DNA from: a bacterium
Lineage (GTDB): Bacteria > Electryoneota > Electryoneia > Electryoneales > Electryoneaceae
Assembly (NCBI GenBank): GCA_020444265.1
Contig: JAHLLH010000013.1
Span: forward strand, 41,127 to 105,126
Length of the DNA: 64,000 nt
Direction: 5' to 3'
Positions 36,775 to 46,100 of the stretch are shown here, piece after piece. The notes beneath the pieces were generated by a model, which worked only from the letters and a program-made list of their open reading frames with translations, was not told where the DNA came from and did no database searches. The first letter of the stretch is position 1. Every line of letters starts with the position of its first letter. The position numbers and the translations under genes were made by a program.

Positions 36775-36847
36775 TAGCGGGAGAGGGACTTGAACCCCCG
36801 ACACGAGGATTATGATTCCCCTGCTCTGCCAACTGAGCTATCCCGCC
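36775..36847 (-). tRNA. tRNA-Met (anticodon CAT)
   Basis: A complete cloverleaf on the minus strand: acceptor GGCGGGA/TCCCGCT (G-U at the first pair), D-arm GCTC..GAGC type, anticodon arm GGGGA-ATCATAA-TCCTC with CAT, and a T-arm GGGGG-TTCAAGT-CCCTC. The body is that of elongator tRNA-Met (GGCGGGATAGCTCAG start). CAT could also be tRNA-Ile2 if modified to lysidine. The 3' CCA is not encoded (CCC follows). Confidence 0.93.
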
Positions 36848-36954
36848 ATGTGTCGGTGCTTCAGGACGACGCCCGAAGCGAGGTCAAATATAGGATGTAC
36901 TCGGGTTTCCCGCAAGACTTTGCGGGGTTGCTGCGAGACGGTCATCGACCACCC

Positions 36955-37845
36955 CTAAAAACGGTGCTCGACGCCAAGGTACCAGTCGATGGGGCTGCGA
37001 CGGTCGATGTAGCGGTCCTCGAGATGTCGTCCTCCGAAAAAGGAGAAGCCACCTCCGGCGCGCTGGATGTTGAGATTCAACCGGATATCGATCCGTTGCC
37101 TTTCCCGCAGGGAAGCGTTCTCATGCAAGATCAAGGCATCCCATCGTAGTGCTGGTTCGAGCTGGAAGGTGCGGTTCAGGGGATAGATCCAAGCGGCGTA
37201 CAGCTTCACTTCCGCCTGGTAGGTGGTAGTGATTCCGAGGATGTCGATCGGGCCACCACTTATCATCGGACCCGCCATCAGGTAGGCATCGAATCGAGGC
37301 TTCTGAGTCTTGTAGACGAGTCTTGCCGGTTCGCCCTCTTCCGGGGGAGCGATGGTCCCCAGGCCGGTTCCGGCATGAGTAAAGAAGACCGCATGACGGT
37401 TGTACACATCGATCTCATGATAACACCAGCGGCTCACCCAGGTGAAGACCCGGAACCGATCGGTGAACCCATACCGCCAACCCAGATGCTGGGCAGTATC
37501 CACATGACGGGGATCGAAGGGGGTGATAGACTGGTTCTCCCCAAAGCCAGCCGCCTCACGGTAGCTAACCCCGAACCAGGTTCGGTGCCCTCGTCCCCGC
37601 GCGATCTCCATCCACACTGAAGCACCGAAATCCCAGTGCACAAGACGGTCTCTACCTGAGAACTGCCACATCCAGGCACGCCCATTGGGTTGCATGGTTA
37701 CTCGCCAGGGCTGTTCCTTTTCGGGAACCAACTCCTGGACAACTCCCTCGACAAGCGTTCCCAGATCGATCTCTTTCGCGTGCAGAGGGAAGGTGCAGCT
37801 TCCCAGCAACAACAGGACTGCAATCCATTTTTTCGTGCTGTGCAT
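36955..37845 (-). CDS. Exported outer-membrane-type protein, paralogue of 35722-36588
   Basis: A protein of 296 residues with a signal peptide (KKWIAVLLLLGSCTFPLHA) and an outer-membrane-like pattern ending in Phe (WYLGVEHRF). It shares ARGRGH, SITPFDP, RWCYHEID, GPMISGG, PLNRTFQ and IRLNLNIQR with the paralogue on the other side of tRNA-Met. The ATG at 37845 is used because GGAG precedes it and the signal peptide begins there. It is the first gene of a possible transcript protein-tRNA-protein, divergent from tadA. The function is unknown. Confidence 0.7.
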   Translation of the reverse strand: MHSTKKWIAVLLLLGSCTFPLHAKEIDLGTLVEGVVQELVPEKEQPWRVTMQPNGRAWMWQFSGRDRLVHWDFGASVWMEIARGRGHRTWFGVSYREAAGFGENQSITPFDPRHVDTAQHLGWRYGFTDRFRVFTWVSRWCYHEIDVYNRHAVFFTHAGTGLGTIAPPEEGEPARLVYKTQKPRFDAYLMAGPMISGGPIDILGITTTYQAEVKLYAAWIYPLNRTFQLEPALRWDALILHENASLRERQRIDIRLNLNIQRAGGGFSFFGGRHLEDRYIDRRSPIDWYLGVEHRF

Positions 37846-37961
37846 CGATCTCCATCCGGAGTTGATGGTTGTGGTTGGGCTGAGGCTTTCGGACAACGTA
37901 CATTGGGCATCCCCACCCCGTCCAGCGGGCAGACGGTTTGAAACGATACAAGGTGCTCCAG

Positions 37962-38432
37962 ATGTTGGATGTTGATCAGTATTTCATGGGTATGGCGCTG
38001 AAGCTGGCGCTGGAAGCAGCGGAAGATGGCGAAGTGCCGATTGGTGCAGTCGCGGTCAAGGAGGGACGAGTGCTCGGAAAGGGACGAAACCGGACCGAAG
38101 CGACCAATGATCCCACCGCGCACGCCGAAATGGAAGCGATCACCGCCGCCGCGAACACCCTTGGCGACAAACGGCTGGATGGTGTTACCCTCTATGTGAC
38201 CCTCGAACCCTGTTCGATGTGTGCTGGCGCTCTGGTGTTGGCACGGATCGAACGGCTTGTCTTTGCCGCCGAAGACCCCAAAGCGGGAGCATGCGGGACA
38301 CTCTATCGTATCCACGATGACTCACGTCTGAATCACAGCTTCAAGGTCACCTCGGGTATTATGGCCGAGGAAGCCTCCCACCTGCTCAAATCCTTCTTCC
38401 GCCGTTTAAGGAATGCAGACAGGCGGAACTGA
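37962..38432 (+). CDS. tadA: tRNA-specific adenosine deaminase
   Basis: A protein of 156 residues that converts adenosine 34 of tRNA-Arg(ACG) to inosine. The zinc deaminase motifs are HAEMEA (His54, catalytic Glu56) and PCSMCAGA (Cys84, Cys87), with GRNRTEATNDPTAHAE and EDPKAGACG as TadA hallmarks. Length is normal. The ATG at 37962 has AAGGTG six bases upstream; an upstream TTG has no such site. It ends just before a cluster of intergenic palindromes. Confidence 0.96.
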   Translation: MLDVDQYFMGMALKLALEAAEDGEVPIGAVAVKEGRVLGKGRNRTEATNDPTAHAEMEAITAAANTLGDKRLDGVTLYVTLEPCSMCAGALVLARIERLVFAAEDPKAGACGTLYRIHDDSRLNHSFKVTSGIMAEEASHLLKSFFRRLRNADRRN

Positions 38433-38443
38433 CCGCCGAGAGG

Positions 38444-38676
38444 GTGACTGGTACACATTGGTTGCTTGAGTTCGAATCTTTCCTTCTCCCGCACTGGATG
38501 CAGAGCTGAATCTCGTTCCACTCCGTGTGTACCTGTCACCACCCACCAGCCAGCCAATACGATCACTGGGCAGCGGATATGAAACCCGGAGCAATGCTCC
38601 TTCGCCAAGGCTATGGTGTGACAGGGCCCTGTGCCACCCCTCCCAACCATGAAACCCGGGTCTGAAGACCCGGGCC
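38444..38676. repeat. Intergenic palindrome cluster
   Basis: The roughly 290-base gap between tadA and the porin-like gene has no gene but several inverted repeats: GGTGACTGGTACACA (38444) with TGTGTACCTGTCACC (38526), 14 of 15 paired; GGAGC/GCTCC (38588); the 12-base palindrome ACAGGGCCCTGT flanked by GGTG/CACC (38615-38638); and CCCGGGTCT/AGACCCGGG (38655). CCTTCGCCAAGGCTA at 38599 occurs inverted at 19202, and the last hairpin occurs inverted at 15148. Confidence 0.7.
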
Positions 38677-38726
38677 ACCCAATGAAGTCCAAGCTGTAGC
38701 ATGCCATGGCGGTGCTGACAAGCCAC

Positions 38727-39923
38727 TTATATGGTCTTGAACTGCATCATCACCTGGATACGGAACTCATCGTCGGTCAGGGGGTTCTCGTAGTCCGTCT
38801 GCTCGACATCGAGCAGGATACGGAAGGTCTTATCGGGACGGTAGGCGATGCCGCCAATGATCCGGTTCAAACCGTTGTCCGGGTTGTTCACATCCTTGTC
38901 GAAGACATCAAATCGCCCCACGAGGCTGAACGGGTAGGGATGCAATCTAAACTCGGCAAACAGTGACCCGCCCTGGTATTCAAGCGCTTCACCCTGGTTA
39001 TAATCGGCTGTTGCAGCCCCGCTCCAGAGGTTGGTTCCGTGACGGTTACCCGAACCCATCACTCCCTGCGCCGTGACCGTCAGGAAACGTTGCTCCCAAC
39101 TCACCATGAATCCGTTCAGCAGGTAGAGCGGAAGCGTATTAATCACCGGCCCTGTCCCATCCAGATTCAGCGTGAAATTCTCTTCACGATTGCCGCGTCC
39201 ATAAATGAAATGATGGGAAAGTTGCAGACCAGCGATCATGTCAGGCAGAGGTCGGACGGTCACACGTGACATCAGGGTCTTGTTGCTATTCTGCTCTTCT
39301 TTATAGTACCCGGCACCGTTGTATGCACCGAACGCAAACGAACCGTACAATCCGGGATCGGGAGTGCCGCCAAGCTTCTCAATGGTCCTTTTGTCGAGCG
39401 TTCCGCCAAAACGACCACCGAAGGTGATGCCGAAATCGGCGGAGGTGATCAGGCCAACTCGTTCCTGGTAGAGCGGATCCTGCAGGCGATAAGGATTGAT
39501 GTGCTCTTCAAACTCGAGCCAGGGTGTGTGCACCAACCCCATTTCGACAAAAGGGGATGCGATGAACCCGGCCTGCTTGCCGTGCACCTTCCCATAACCA
39601 TATTTCAGGCGATATTCGGTGCCATCATCATCGGGGTAGACATCCGGTGTGATACGAATATCGAGCCAGTCTCGTGGTTTGACACGGACATCGATGTATG
39701 CCCGTTTCGCGACAAACTGATCCAGTGTCGGACTGTCATCGTGTTGGTACCCCACCATCAGGTTAAGGCCGACACGAAGACCAGACAAGCCTGTAGGAAG
39801 CAGAGCATCCGCGAGCGGACCCTTCACATCCGACATCTTTTCTGCGTGCAAAGGTGGTGCTGCAAGGAACAAACCCAGGACCAGGCATGCTGATGCCCAT
39901 GTGGCGAATCGGGGGGTACGCAT
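38727..39923 (-). CDS. Porin-like outer membrane protein
   Basis: A protein of 398 residues with a signal peptide (FATWASACLVLGLFLAAPPLHA) and a body of about sixteen amphipathic strands that ends in a short Phe-containing strand (FRIQVMMQFKTI). Segments such as FVAKRAYIDVRVKPRDWLDIRITPDVYPD and GYGKVHGKQAGFIASPFVEMGLVHTPWLEFEEHINPYR recall the phosphate-selective porin (OprO/OprP) fold, although the similarity is weak. It is expected to sit in the outer membrane as a diffusion channel. It stands alone between tadA and the DUF481 gene. Confidence 0.7.
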   Translation of the reverse strand: MRTPRFATWASACLVLGLFLAAPPLHAEKMSDVKGPLADALLPTGLSGLRVGLNLMVGYQHDDSPTLDQFVAKRAYIDVRVKPRDWLDIRITPDVYPDDDGTEYRLKYGYGKVHGKQAGFIASPFVEMGLVHTPWLEFEEHINPYRLQDPLYQERVGLITSADFGITFGGRFGGTLDKRTIEKLGGTPDPGLYGSFAFGAYNGAGYYKEEQNSNKTLMSRVTVRPLPDMIAGLQLSHHFIYGRGNREENFTLNLDGTGPVINTLPLYLLNGFMVSWEQRFLTVTAQGVMGSGNRHGTNLWSGAATADYNQGEALEYQGGSLFAEFRLHPYPFSLVGRFDVFDKDVNNPDNGLNRIIGGIAYRPDKTFRILLDVEQTDYENPLTDDEFRIQVMMQFKTI

Positions 39924-40053
39924 CGTAAAAACCCTTTGCTAACACAATCCGAACAATGCGCAAAAGTAGGTTTCAGCCTACCGATCCACCAAACCGCAAG
40001 GCTCTCCTTGCCCAGAGCGAAATATTCAGGATAATCCTTTTGGTACTAAACAG

Positions 40054-40851
40054 TTAGAAAGCGAAGGATAGGGTGTTGGAAATGGACAGATCATACGGCT
40101 CAACCTTCCCCACAGGGTCACTGTCGTATGCGAGGTTGATGCCAACCGTCAGGGACAACCGCTCGGTCAGAATGACACGTAGTGCCCCTTCCGAGGTCCC
40201 CCTTAAGTCCGACCAGTCATCAAGACGAGGTTGCAGGTAGGCGACGAGATCAAGAGTCGCGGTTTCGCTGAACGCCCACTCGAGGACGGCATAGCCACTG
40301 AAACGAAGAGCATCGTCGGACCGTTTCGGATTGTTTGCAGGCAAATCGTAGCGCAGTTGTTCGGCAAGGAGCGACAATCCGAAAGCATTGTTGAACAATC
40401 CCTCACCATTGCTTGACCAACGCATCCCCGCTCCGACGAGGCTGCGGTTGAGCAGCAGGCGAAATTCATCTTCCTCGAGTTGCGTATAGGCTTCCGCGAT
40501 CCAGAACCTGCTCAGGCTGCGATTGTAGCGCAGGTGGGCCATTGCATTGTTCAGGTATCTCGCACCACCTCGATCCCCATACTCCCCTTCTCCGATCAGG
40601 AAAATGAGGTTTTTACCGCTCCGGTAGCCGGCTGTCCCCGAGGCGGAAAGGTCGGTGATCTGAGAATTGCCACGTTTCAGGTCGAGGCCAAAATCAACCA
40701 GTCCGGAAAATCCCTGGCCTCCTTCAGACCAGCGTAGACGTTCAATGTTGACAAACGCCCGCGCCGGGGTGGCAAGTGCGAAAAGGAGAACAAACGCCAC
40801 ACTGATAAGCATGTGGCGCTTGATAGCTGTTAGTCGATAACCAGGCACCAT
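40054..40851 (-). CDS. DUF481 family outer membrane protein
   Basis: A protein of 265 residues with a signal peptide (MLISVAFVLLFALATPARA) and the DUF481/YdiY pattern: GLVDFGLDLKRGNSQITDLSASGTAGYRSGKNLIFLIGEGEYG, then alternating strands to a C-terminal Phe (DLSISNTLSFAF). DUF481 proteins are salt-induced or uncharacterised outer membrane barrels. The frame is open upstream inside the ABC ATPase gene; the ATG at 40851 is taken as the start. It lies 19 bases after the ATPase stop, probably the last gene of the smc operon. Confidence 0.8.
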   Translation of the reverse strand: MVPGYRLTAIKRHMLISVAFVLLFALATPARAFVNIERLRWSEGGQGFSGLVDFGLDLKRGNSQITDLSASGTAGYRSGKNLIFLIGEGEYGDRGGARYLNNAMAHLRYNRSLSRFWIAEAYTQLEEDEFRLLLNRSLVGAGMRWSSNGEGLFNNAFGLSLLAEQLRYDLPANNPKRSDDALRFSGYAVLEWAFSETATLDLVAYLQPRLDDWSDLRGTSEGALRVILTERLSLTVGINLAYDSDPVGKVEPYDLSISNTLSFAF

Positions 40852-40870
40852 CGTCCTGCGAGTTTGTTGT

Positions 40871-41638
40871 TCAAACAACTGCGGCGACCGCTTCACGGTC
40901 CAGCTCGATGAAATGGAAGAAAGCATCTTCGAGGTCACTGGTGCCGCTTTCTGCGAGCAGTTCATCAAGAGTTCCCATCGCACGCAACGTGCCATCATGC
41001 ACAATGGCAATCCGGTCACAAAGCTTCTCCGCTTCCCGCAGGTAATGCGTCGAGAAGATGACAGTCCTTCCAGCGGTCCGCGACTCACGGATAAATTCGA
41101 CAATGTGACGAGCGCTGATCGGATCGAGTCCAGCCGTCGGCTCGTCGAAGATCATCAATTCCGGCTTCTGGATGATCGCACGGCAGATGCTGGTCCGCTG
41201 CCGTTGACCTGTCGAAAGCTTTCCGATCTTGGTCCCGAGGAACTCCTGCAACTCGAACCGTTCGCTCAACTCCTCGATCTTTGTCGCAATGTCGCCTTTT
41301 GCCATCCCGAAGAGGCGAGCATAATAGGTAAGCAGTTCACGTGGAGTGAGCCGTGTGTAGAGGTTCGTGTCACCTGTCAGATAGCCAATGGAGGCACGTA
41401 CACGATCCGGCTGCTGAATCACATCGTATCCGGCGACGGTCGCGGTCCCCGAGCTCGGCTGAAGAATGGTCGCCAATATGCGCAGGGTAGTTGTTTTACC
41501 TGCACCGTTTGTCCCGAGCAAACCGAATATCTCGCCACGATTTACCTGGAAACTGAGGTCTCGCACGGCATGGATTTCACCCCGTTTCTTGTCCTCGAAG
41601 ACCTTGCCCAGGTTTTTCGCTTCAAGAATGGCACTCAC
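40871..41638 (-). CDS. ABC transporter ATP-binding protein (NatA/CcmA type)
   Basis: A protein of 255 residues. Walker A LGTNGAGKTTTLRIL (about 42-56), signature LSTGQRQRTSICRA, Walker B ELMIFDEPTAGLDP and the H-loop IFSTHYLREAE are all present. The pattern matches the NatA type that works with an ABC-2 permease, often for sodium or drug export. No permease gene is adjacent: downstream is DUF481 and upstream GWxTD. It starts on the ATGA overlap with the GWxTD gene. Substrate unknown. Confidence 0.93.
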   Translation of the reverse strand: MSAILEAKNLGKVFEDKKRGEIHAVRDLSFQVNRGEIFGLLGTNGAGKTTTLRILATILQPSSGTATVAGYDVIQQPDRVRASIGYLTGDTNLYTRLTPRELLTYYARLFGMAKGDIATKIEELSERFELQEFLGTKIGKLSTGQRQRTSICRAIIQKPELMIFDEPTAGLDPISARHIVEFIRESRTAGRTVIFSTHYLREAEKLCDRIAIVHDGTLRAMGTLDELLAESGTSDLEDAFFHFIELDREAVAAVV

Positions 41639-43119
41639 CTCAACTCCAATTGATACCAGCTCGGATTGTTGATCTCGCCACGTTTGGTCGAATGCACCTG
41701 CACGTAGTCGCCGTAATTGTTCCGGTCAACAAAGACAAAGACAACACCACCCTCGAGCTGGTGGTATTCCCAAATCTGGTAGGCTTTGCCGATGTCGGAA
41801 TCGAACGGGTGATCCTCAATGTAGCTTGGCTCGCCGTTCAGCAGGTAGACCCTGCCACGGTCCGTATTCCACCCATCGCGCTGGAGTGATCCATAGCGAT
41901 CATTGACAATCCGAAGACGGCGCTGATATTCTTCGCGGAACTCATTGTAGGCTGTTGAGGTGTCGGGATCATTCGCCGCCCAGAAACGGGCGAGGAAGGT
42001 TCGGCGTGCATCATCGTCCCGCATCGCATCGACACGGTCCTGCACACGGTCTGTCATCAGGTAACGAATCCGTTTCAGCTCCTCGTTGACCTCTTCCTTG
42101 CTCAACGCGGCAATATCGAAGCCGGGATCAACCAGGGGGACAAGACGGTGTGCTTCTTCGGGGCGATAGACCCAGAAGCTTCGTTCGTTAGAGGTGGTCT
42201 GCCCGGTGGTCTGGTCAGTAACAATCAACTGGAGGATGTACGATCCAGTCCTCAGCGTACCAACATTAAAACCGTCCACTTCGGCGAGGTCCGCCGCCAT
42301 GACTTCCCGATCCTTTGGTTCGAGAGGTTTAACCACTTCACGGCGATCGTTGAGCACTTCACGACGAACCGTGTAACGAGACCCGGGCTCGCTACTCAAA
42401 TTGTAGATCTCAGCGTAGTAGTACACTTGGGGATTGGTCTGCCCGAACATCCGTTCGGCATTGGGTAGCACCAGCAGGCCATTGTGGTCAAATTCGCCTA
42501 CGTCGTCTTCGGTCTTCTCAATCCTGCTGGCGAGGATGATGCTCGAAATCGCCACCTCGTCAGTGGGAATGGAATCGAGGGTCACCGGGTACTCTTCGAT
42601 GAAGAACACCTTGGAAACGAGGTCAACGACGCGAGTTGCGATTCTGTACGTCCCCGGCTCGACCACGTAACGGATCAGCTCGGGAATTTTCTGCCCTGAT
42701 CCACGAGCCGTGCTGTCAGCAGACCAATCGTTACGAATCCAGGAATCGCCGATCAGCAGGCTGTCATTTCCATCACGAATCTGGAAGGTGATTTCGTACC
42801 GTGCCTGCACCCCGCCTTCAACCGGCTGCACACCGAGGTAACCGCGGTCAATCAGCGCGTATGCTTCGAGCTGGAGTCTGGATTTATCATAGCGCAATGC
42901 AGCGTGGTCGACGGTGAAGAATTTGATCTGGGAACGGACAAATTCAAGAGTCTCACCATCTTCCGTGGTCGCCTGAATCGTATCCATCAGGCGTGTCTCA
43001 CCCGTCTCAGTGGCCATTGAATCGGCGGATTCCATCTCCTGGGCGGGAACGCTTGCTGCGAGCGCGACCAACAGGACTGCGGCGAGCAGTCCACGTATCA
43101 AGCTTCGTGTAGCGTTCAT
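41635..43119 (-). CDS. Exported GWxTD domain protein
   Basis: A protein of 494 residues with a signal peptide (RGLLAAVLLVALAASVPA). The C-terminal 130 residues form a GWxTD domain (AFLARFWAANDPDT...EFREEYQRRLRIVNDRYG...RDGWNTDRGRVYLLNGEPS), a module found mainly in FCB bacteria and of unknown function. The central part is a set of beta-rich segments (VYYYAEIYNLSSEPGSRYTVRREVL, GSYILQLIVTDQTTG). Translation is coupled at both ends, to smc upstream and to the ABC ATPase downstream. Confidence 0.88.
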   Translation of the reverse strand: MNATRSLIRGLLAAVLLVALAASVPAQEMESADSMATETGETRLMDTIQATTEDGETLEFVRSQIKFFTVDHAALRYDKSRLQLEAYALIDRGYLGVQPVEGGVQARYEITFQIRDGNDSLLIGDSWIRNDWSADSTARGSGQKIPELIRYVVEPGTYRIATRVVDLVSKVFFIEEYPVTLDSIPTDEVAISSIILASRIEKTEDDVGEFDHNGLLVLPNAERMFGQTNPQVYYYAEIYNLSSEPGSRYTVRREVLNDRREVVKPLEPKDREVMAADLAEVDGFNVGTLRTGSYILQLIVTDQTTGQTTSNERSFWVYRPEEAHRLVPLVDPGFDIAALSKEEVNEELKRIRYLMTDRVQDRVDAMRDDDARRTFLARFWAANDPDTSTAYNEFREEYQRRLRIVNDRYGSLQRDGWNTDRGRVYLLNGEPSYIEDHPFDSDIGKAYQIWEYHQLEGGVVFVFVDRNNYGDYVQVHSTKRGEINNPSWYQLELR

Positions 43120-46100
43120 GCTTCAACCCCCTCACGATCTTTCTTGCCAATTTCAACCGCCACCATGCGTGACACTCCTTCCTGTTCCATGGTCACGCCA
43201 TAAAGACGGTCGGCACGTTCCATCGTCAGCTTATTATGAGTCACTACCAGAAACTGGGTCCTGTCCGTAAACTCACGCAACAGACGGTTGAAACGAATCA
43301 CATTCACATCGTCAAGCGGAGCATCCACTTCGTCCAGGAAACAGAAGGGCGAGGGACGTTCCAGGTAAAGGGCGAACAGCAGGGCAATGGCGGTCATCGC
43401 TTTTTCACCACCACTCAGCAAGTCAATAGCTGACAAGGACTTGCCCTTCGGACTAGCGAAAATCTGAATACCTGCTTCCAGTGGATCACCTTCGGCAAGG
43501 CTCAACGACGCTTCCCCACCTCCGAACAAACGGCTGAAGAGACTGACAAAGTGCCCCTCAACCCGTGTAAAGGTCTCCATGAAACGGGTCCGGGCGATCT
43601 GGTTGATCTCCTGGATCGTTTCCTCAAGGGTCTCAATCGCCTCGGTCAGGTCTTTGTGCTGTTCAGCAAGCTGGGTGTAGCGTTGGTCCACAATTTCGAA
43701 TTCTTCGAGGGCCATCTGATTGACCGGACCAATATCGCGCAGTGCATCTCGCAGTTCGCCGAGCGGGGATTCGGTGTATGGGTTGGCATCATCAATCGCC
43801 AACGGGAGCTCTTCCTGCTTTGCAGTCAGCAGGTCGATCTCATAGGTTTCAAGGATTCGTTCACGGACCGTGGTCAACCGATGTTTCAAATCGGAGACTT
43901 CAAGTTCGGAAGCGTGCAGACGATCCGACAGCGTGGTCAACTCGTTGCGCTTCTCCGTCAACTCGCCATCACGTTCCGCCACATCCTTGCGGACGGCATC
44001 GTATTGTTCCTGCACCTTCTTGATCTGTTCAGCACTCTCGACCAGATTGCGTTCAATAACCGCTTCTTCCGCCTGGACATGACGAAGTCGCTCGTTGGCA
44101 TCCTCCAGCGCACCGGCGGCATCACCACGTTCCTGGCTGAGCTTCTCAAGACGGCGGCCGAACTCCTCCATCAAGGCGCCCTGGCGACGGACTTCGCCCT
44201 GGAGCCGCTCGAGGGTTGAGGATGCTTCGACAAGGTGCTCACGGACCCGATCACGTGAACTGCGCAGGCTGCGTCCCTCTTCTTCGACCGTCTCAATGTC
44301 GCCTTGCAACTCTTCCCACGCCCGGTCCACGTCCTTGCGGGAAGTGGTGGCGACGGTCATCTCCGCTGCCAGCGCGGTCAGACGCTGATTCAGCGTTTCC
44401 TGCTCCTGCTTCAGGGAATCGGCTTCCTCGCCTTTGCGGCGGATCAGGGTTTCGTGCTCACGGACATCCGCTTCTGCACGGGAAAGCTCTGTACGAGCAC
44501 GGTCAAGCTGCTGTCGGGTGTCCTGGCGTGTGCGAGTCGCCTGTTCGAGTAACTCCTGCGCCCTGGATTCCTCTCCAAGCAGCTCCTCTACCTGTTTTTG
44601 GGCGGACGCGAGGCGCTTCTCAACCTGTTTACGTTCTTCCGCCGCCTCTTCAAGGAGCTGTGCTGCGCCCAGGTCGCCGGGGTCTTTTTTACCAACGGCA
44701 AGCAGACCATCAGGGGTCAGGCGGCTGCCATCCGGCGCGACCAGGGTCCAGCCGTGTTTGGTCGCTTCATCGGCAAGATCGAGTAGACTGTCGAAGTCTT
44801 TCACGAGACAAACACGCGCCAGGAAACGATTCACCGCTTTCGCTGCCTTGCCTTTGGCCTTGACACGCTCCAGCAATGGACCAACCACACCGGTCTTGTC
44901 AGCAAAGGGCAGCTCTATGGTACCGGGAGCGAAACCATCCAGCGAGGTCAACAGACCACGACCGCGATCATCCCCCATCAGGTAGGCGGCGGCTTCCCTT
45001 AATCCGCCGCGTGTTTCAGCAATGACCGCCGATGCGACATCTTCCAACGCAGCAGCGACCGCGATGCGGTCCTCCTCCTTCGCTACAACCGCATCGCCAA
45101 GTCGCCCCGCGAGATTCTTCAACCCGGATTGCAACAGCGCCTTAACCGCCTTGGGACGGCCTTCACCACCCTGCACCATCCCTTCAAGCAGTTTGACACG
45201 ACGATTAGCAGCATCGAGATCACGGGATGCCTTTGCACTGTCATTCTCGCTGGTAGCGCGTTCCTCACGGAACTTTTCACGTGCCCCGCGCTGCTCTTCG
45301 ATCTTTTTCTCAAGCGCTTCGAGCTGGCGAGTCAGCTCCTCCACAGCTTCCGAAAGTTTGGCGGTATCAGGAAGCTCTTTTTTGGGGGTGGCGGTATCGG
45401 GGGCCAAACGCTTAAGCTGTTCTTCGATGGCATCACGACGTCTGGTAAGCTGAGCATGCTCGGACTCAAGACGAACCACGGTATGCTCCGCCTCCCGACG
45501 TTCCTGCTCCCTCTGGTCGCGGATTTTACGGACGCCCTCAGCACGTTCTTCGTACTCCGCCCAACTCTCATCGAGCGCTTTCAGACGGAGACGGAGCTCA
45601 TCATGTCGCACCTTAGCCTCGTCCCGCTTCTCGTCAAGCTCCTCGATTTCACGAGCGATATCGACCCGGCGTTGAGTCAGGTCCTTCTCCTCGACATTAC
45701 GTTCCTCGCCACGACGCAAACCTGACCGAAGCCGCTCCTCCAGCATGACCATTTCACGTTGCGCCGCCTGGGACCGTGCCTCAAGGGATTCACGTTCCCT
45801 GCGCAAATTGCCAAGCTGCTCTTCGATGGTGCTGAGACGACCTCGTAAAACGTTCAGCTTTTCTTCGTTCTTCTCAAGCGTCCCTTCGCTCTCGTTTCGC
45901 TGTTTCCTGTCAGTTGCAATGCGCTGTTCGAGCGGCGTGATACGGGCACGCAGGTCAGCCAGTTCGCGCGATGCCGCAGAAATCTCTTTGACACGCAGTG
46001 CTTCACGCAGGAAACGGAACCGTTTCGCACGAGCGACCTGACGTTTCAGGGAGTTGCGACGTGTGGTGATCTCGCTAAGAACATCTTCGAGGCGGATCAA

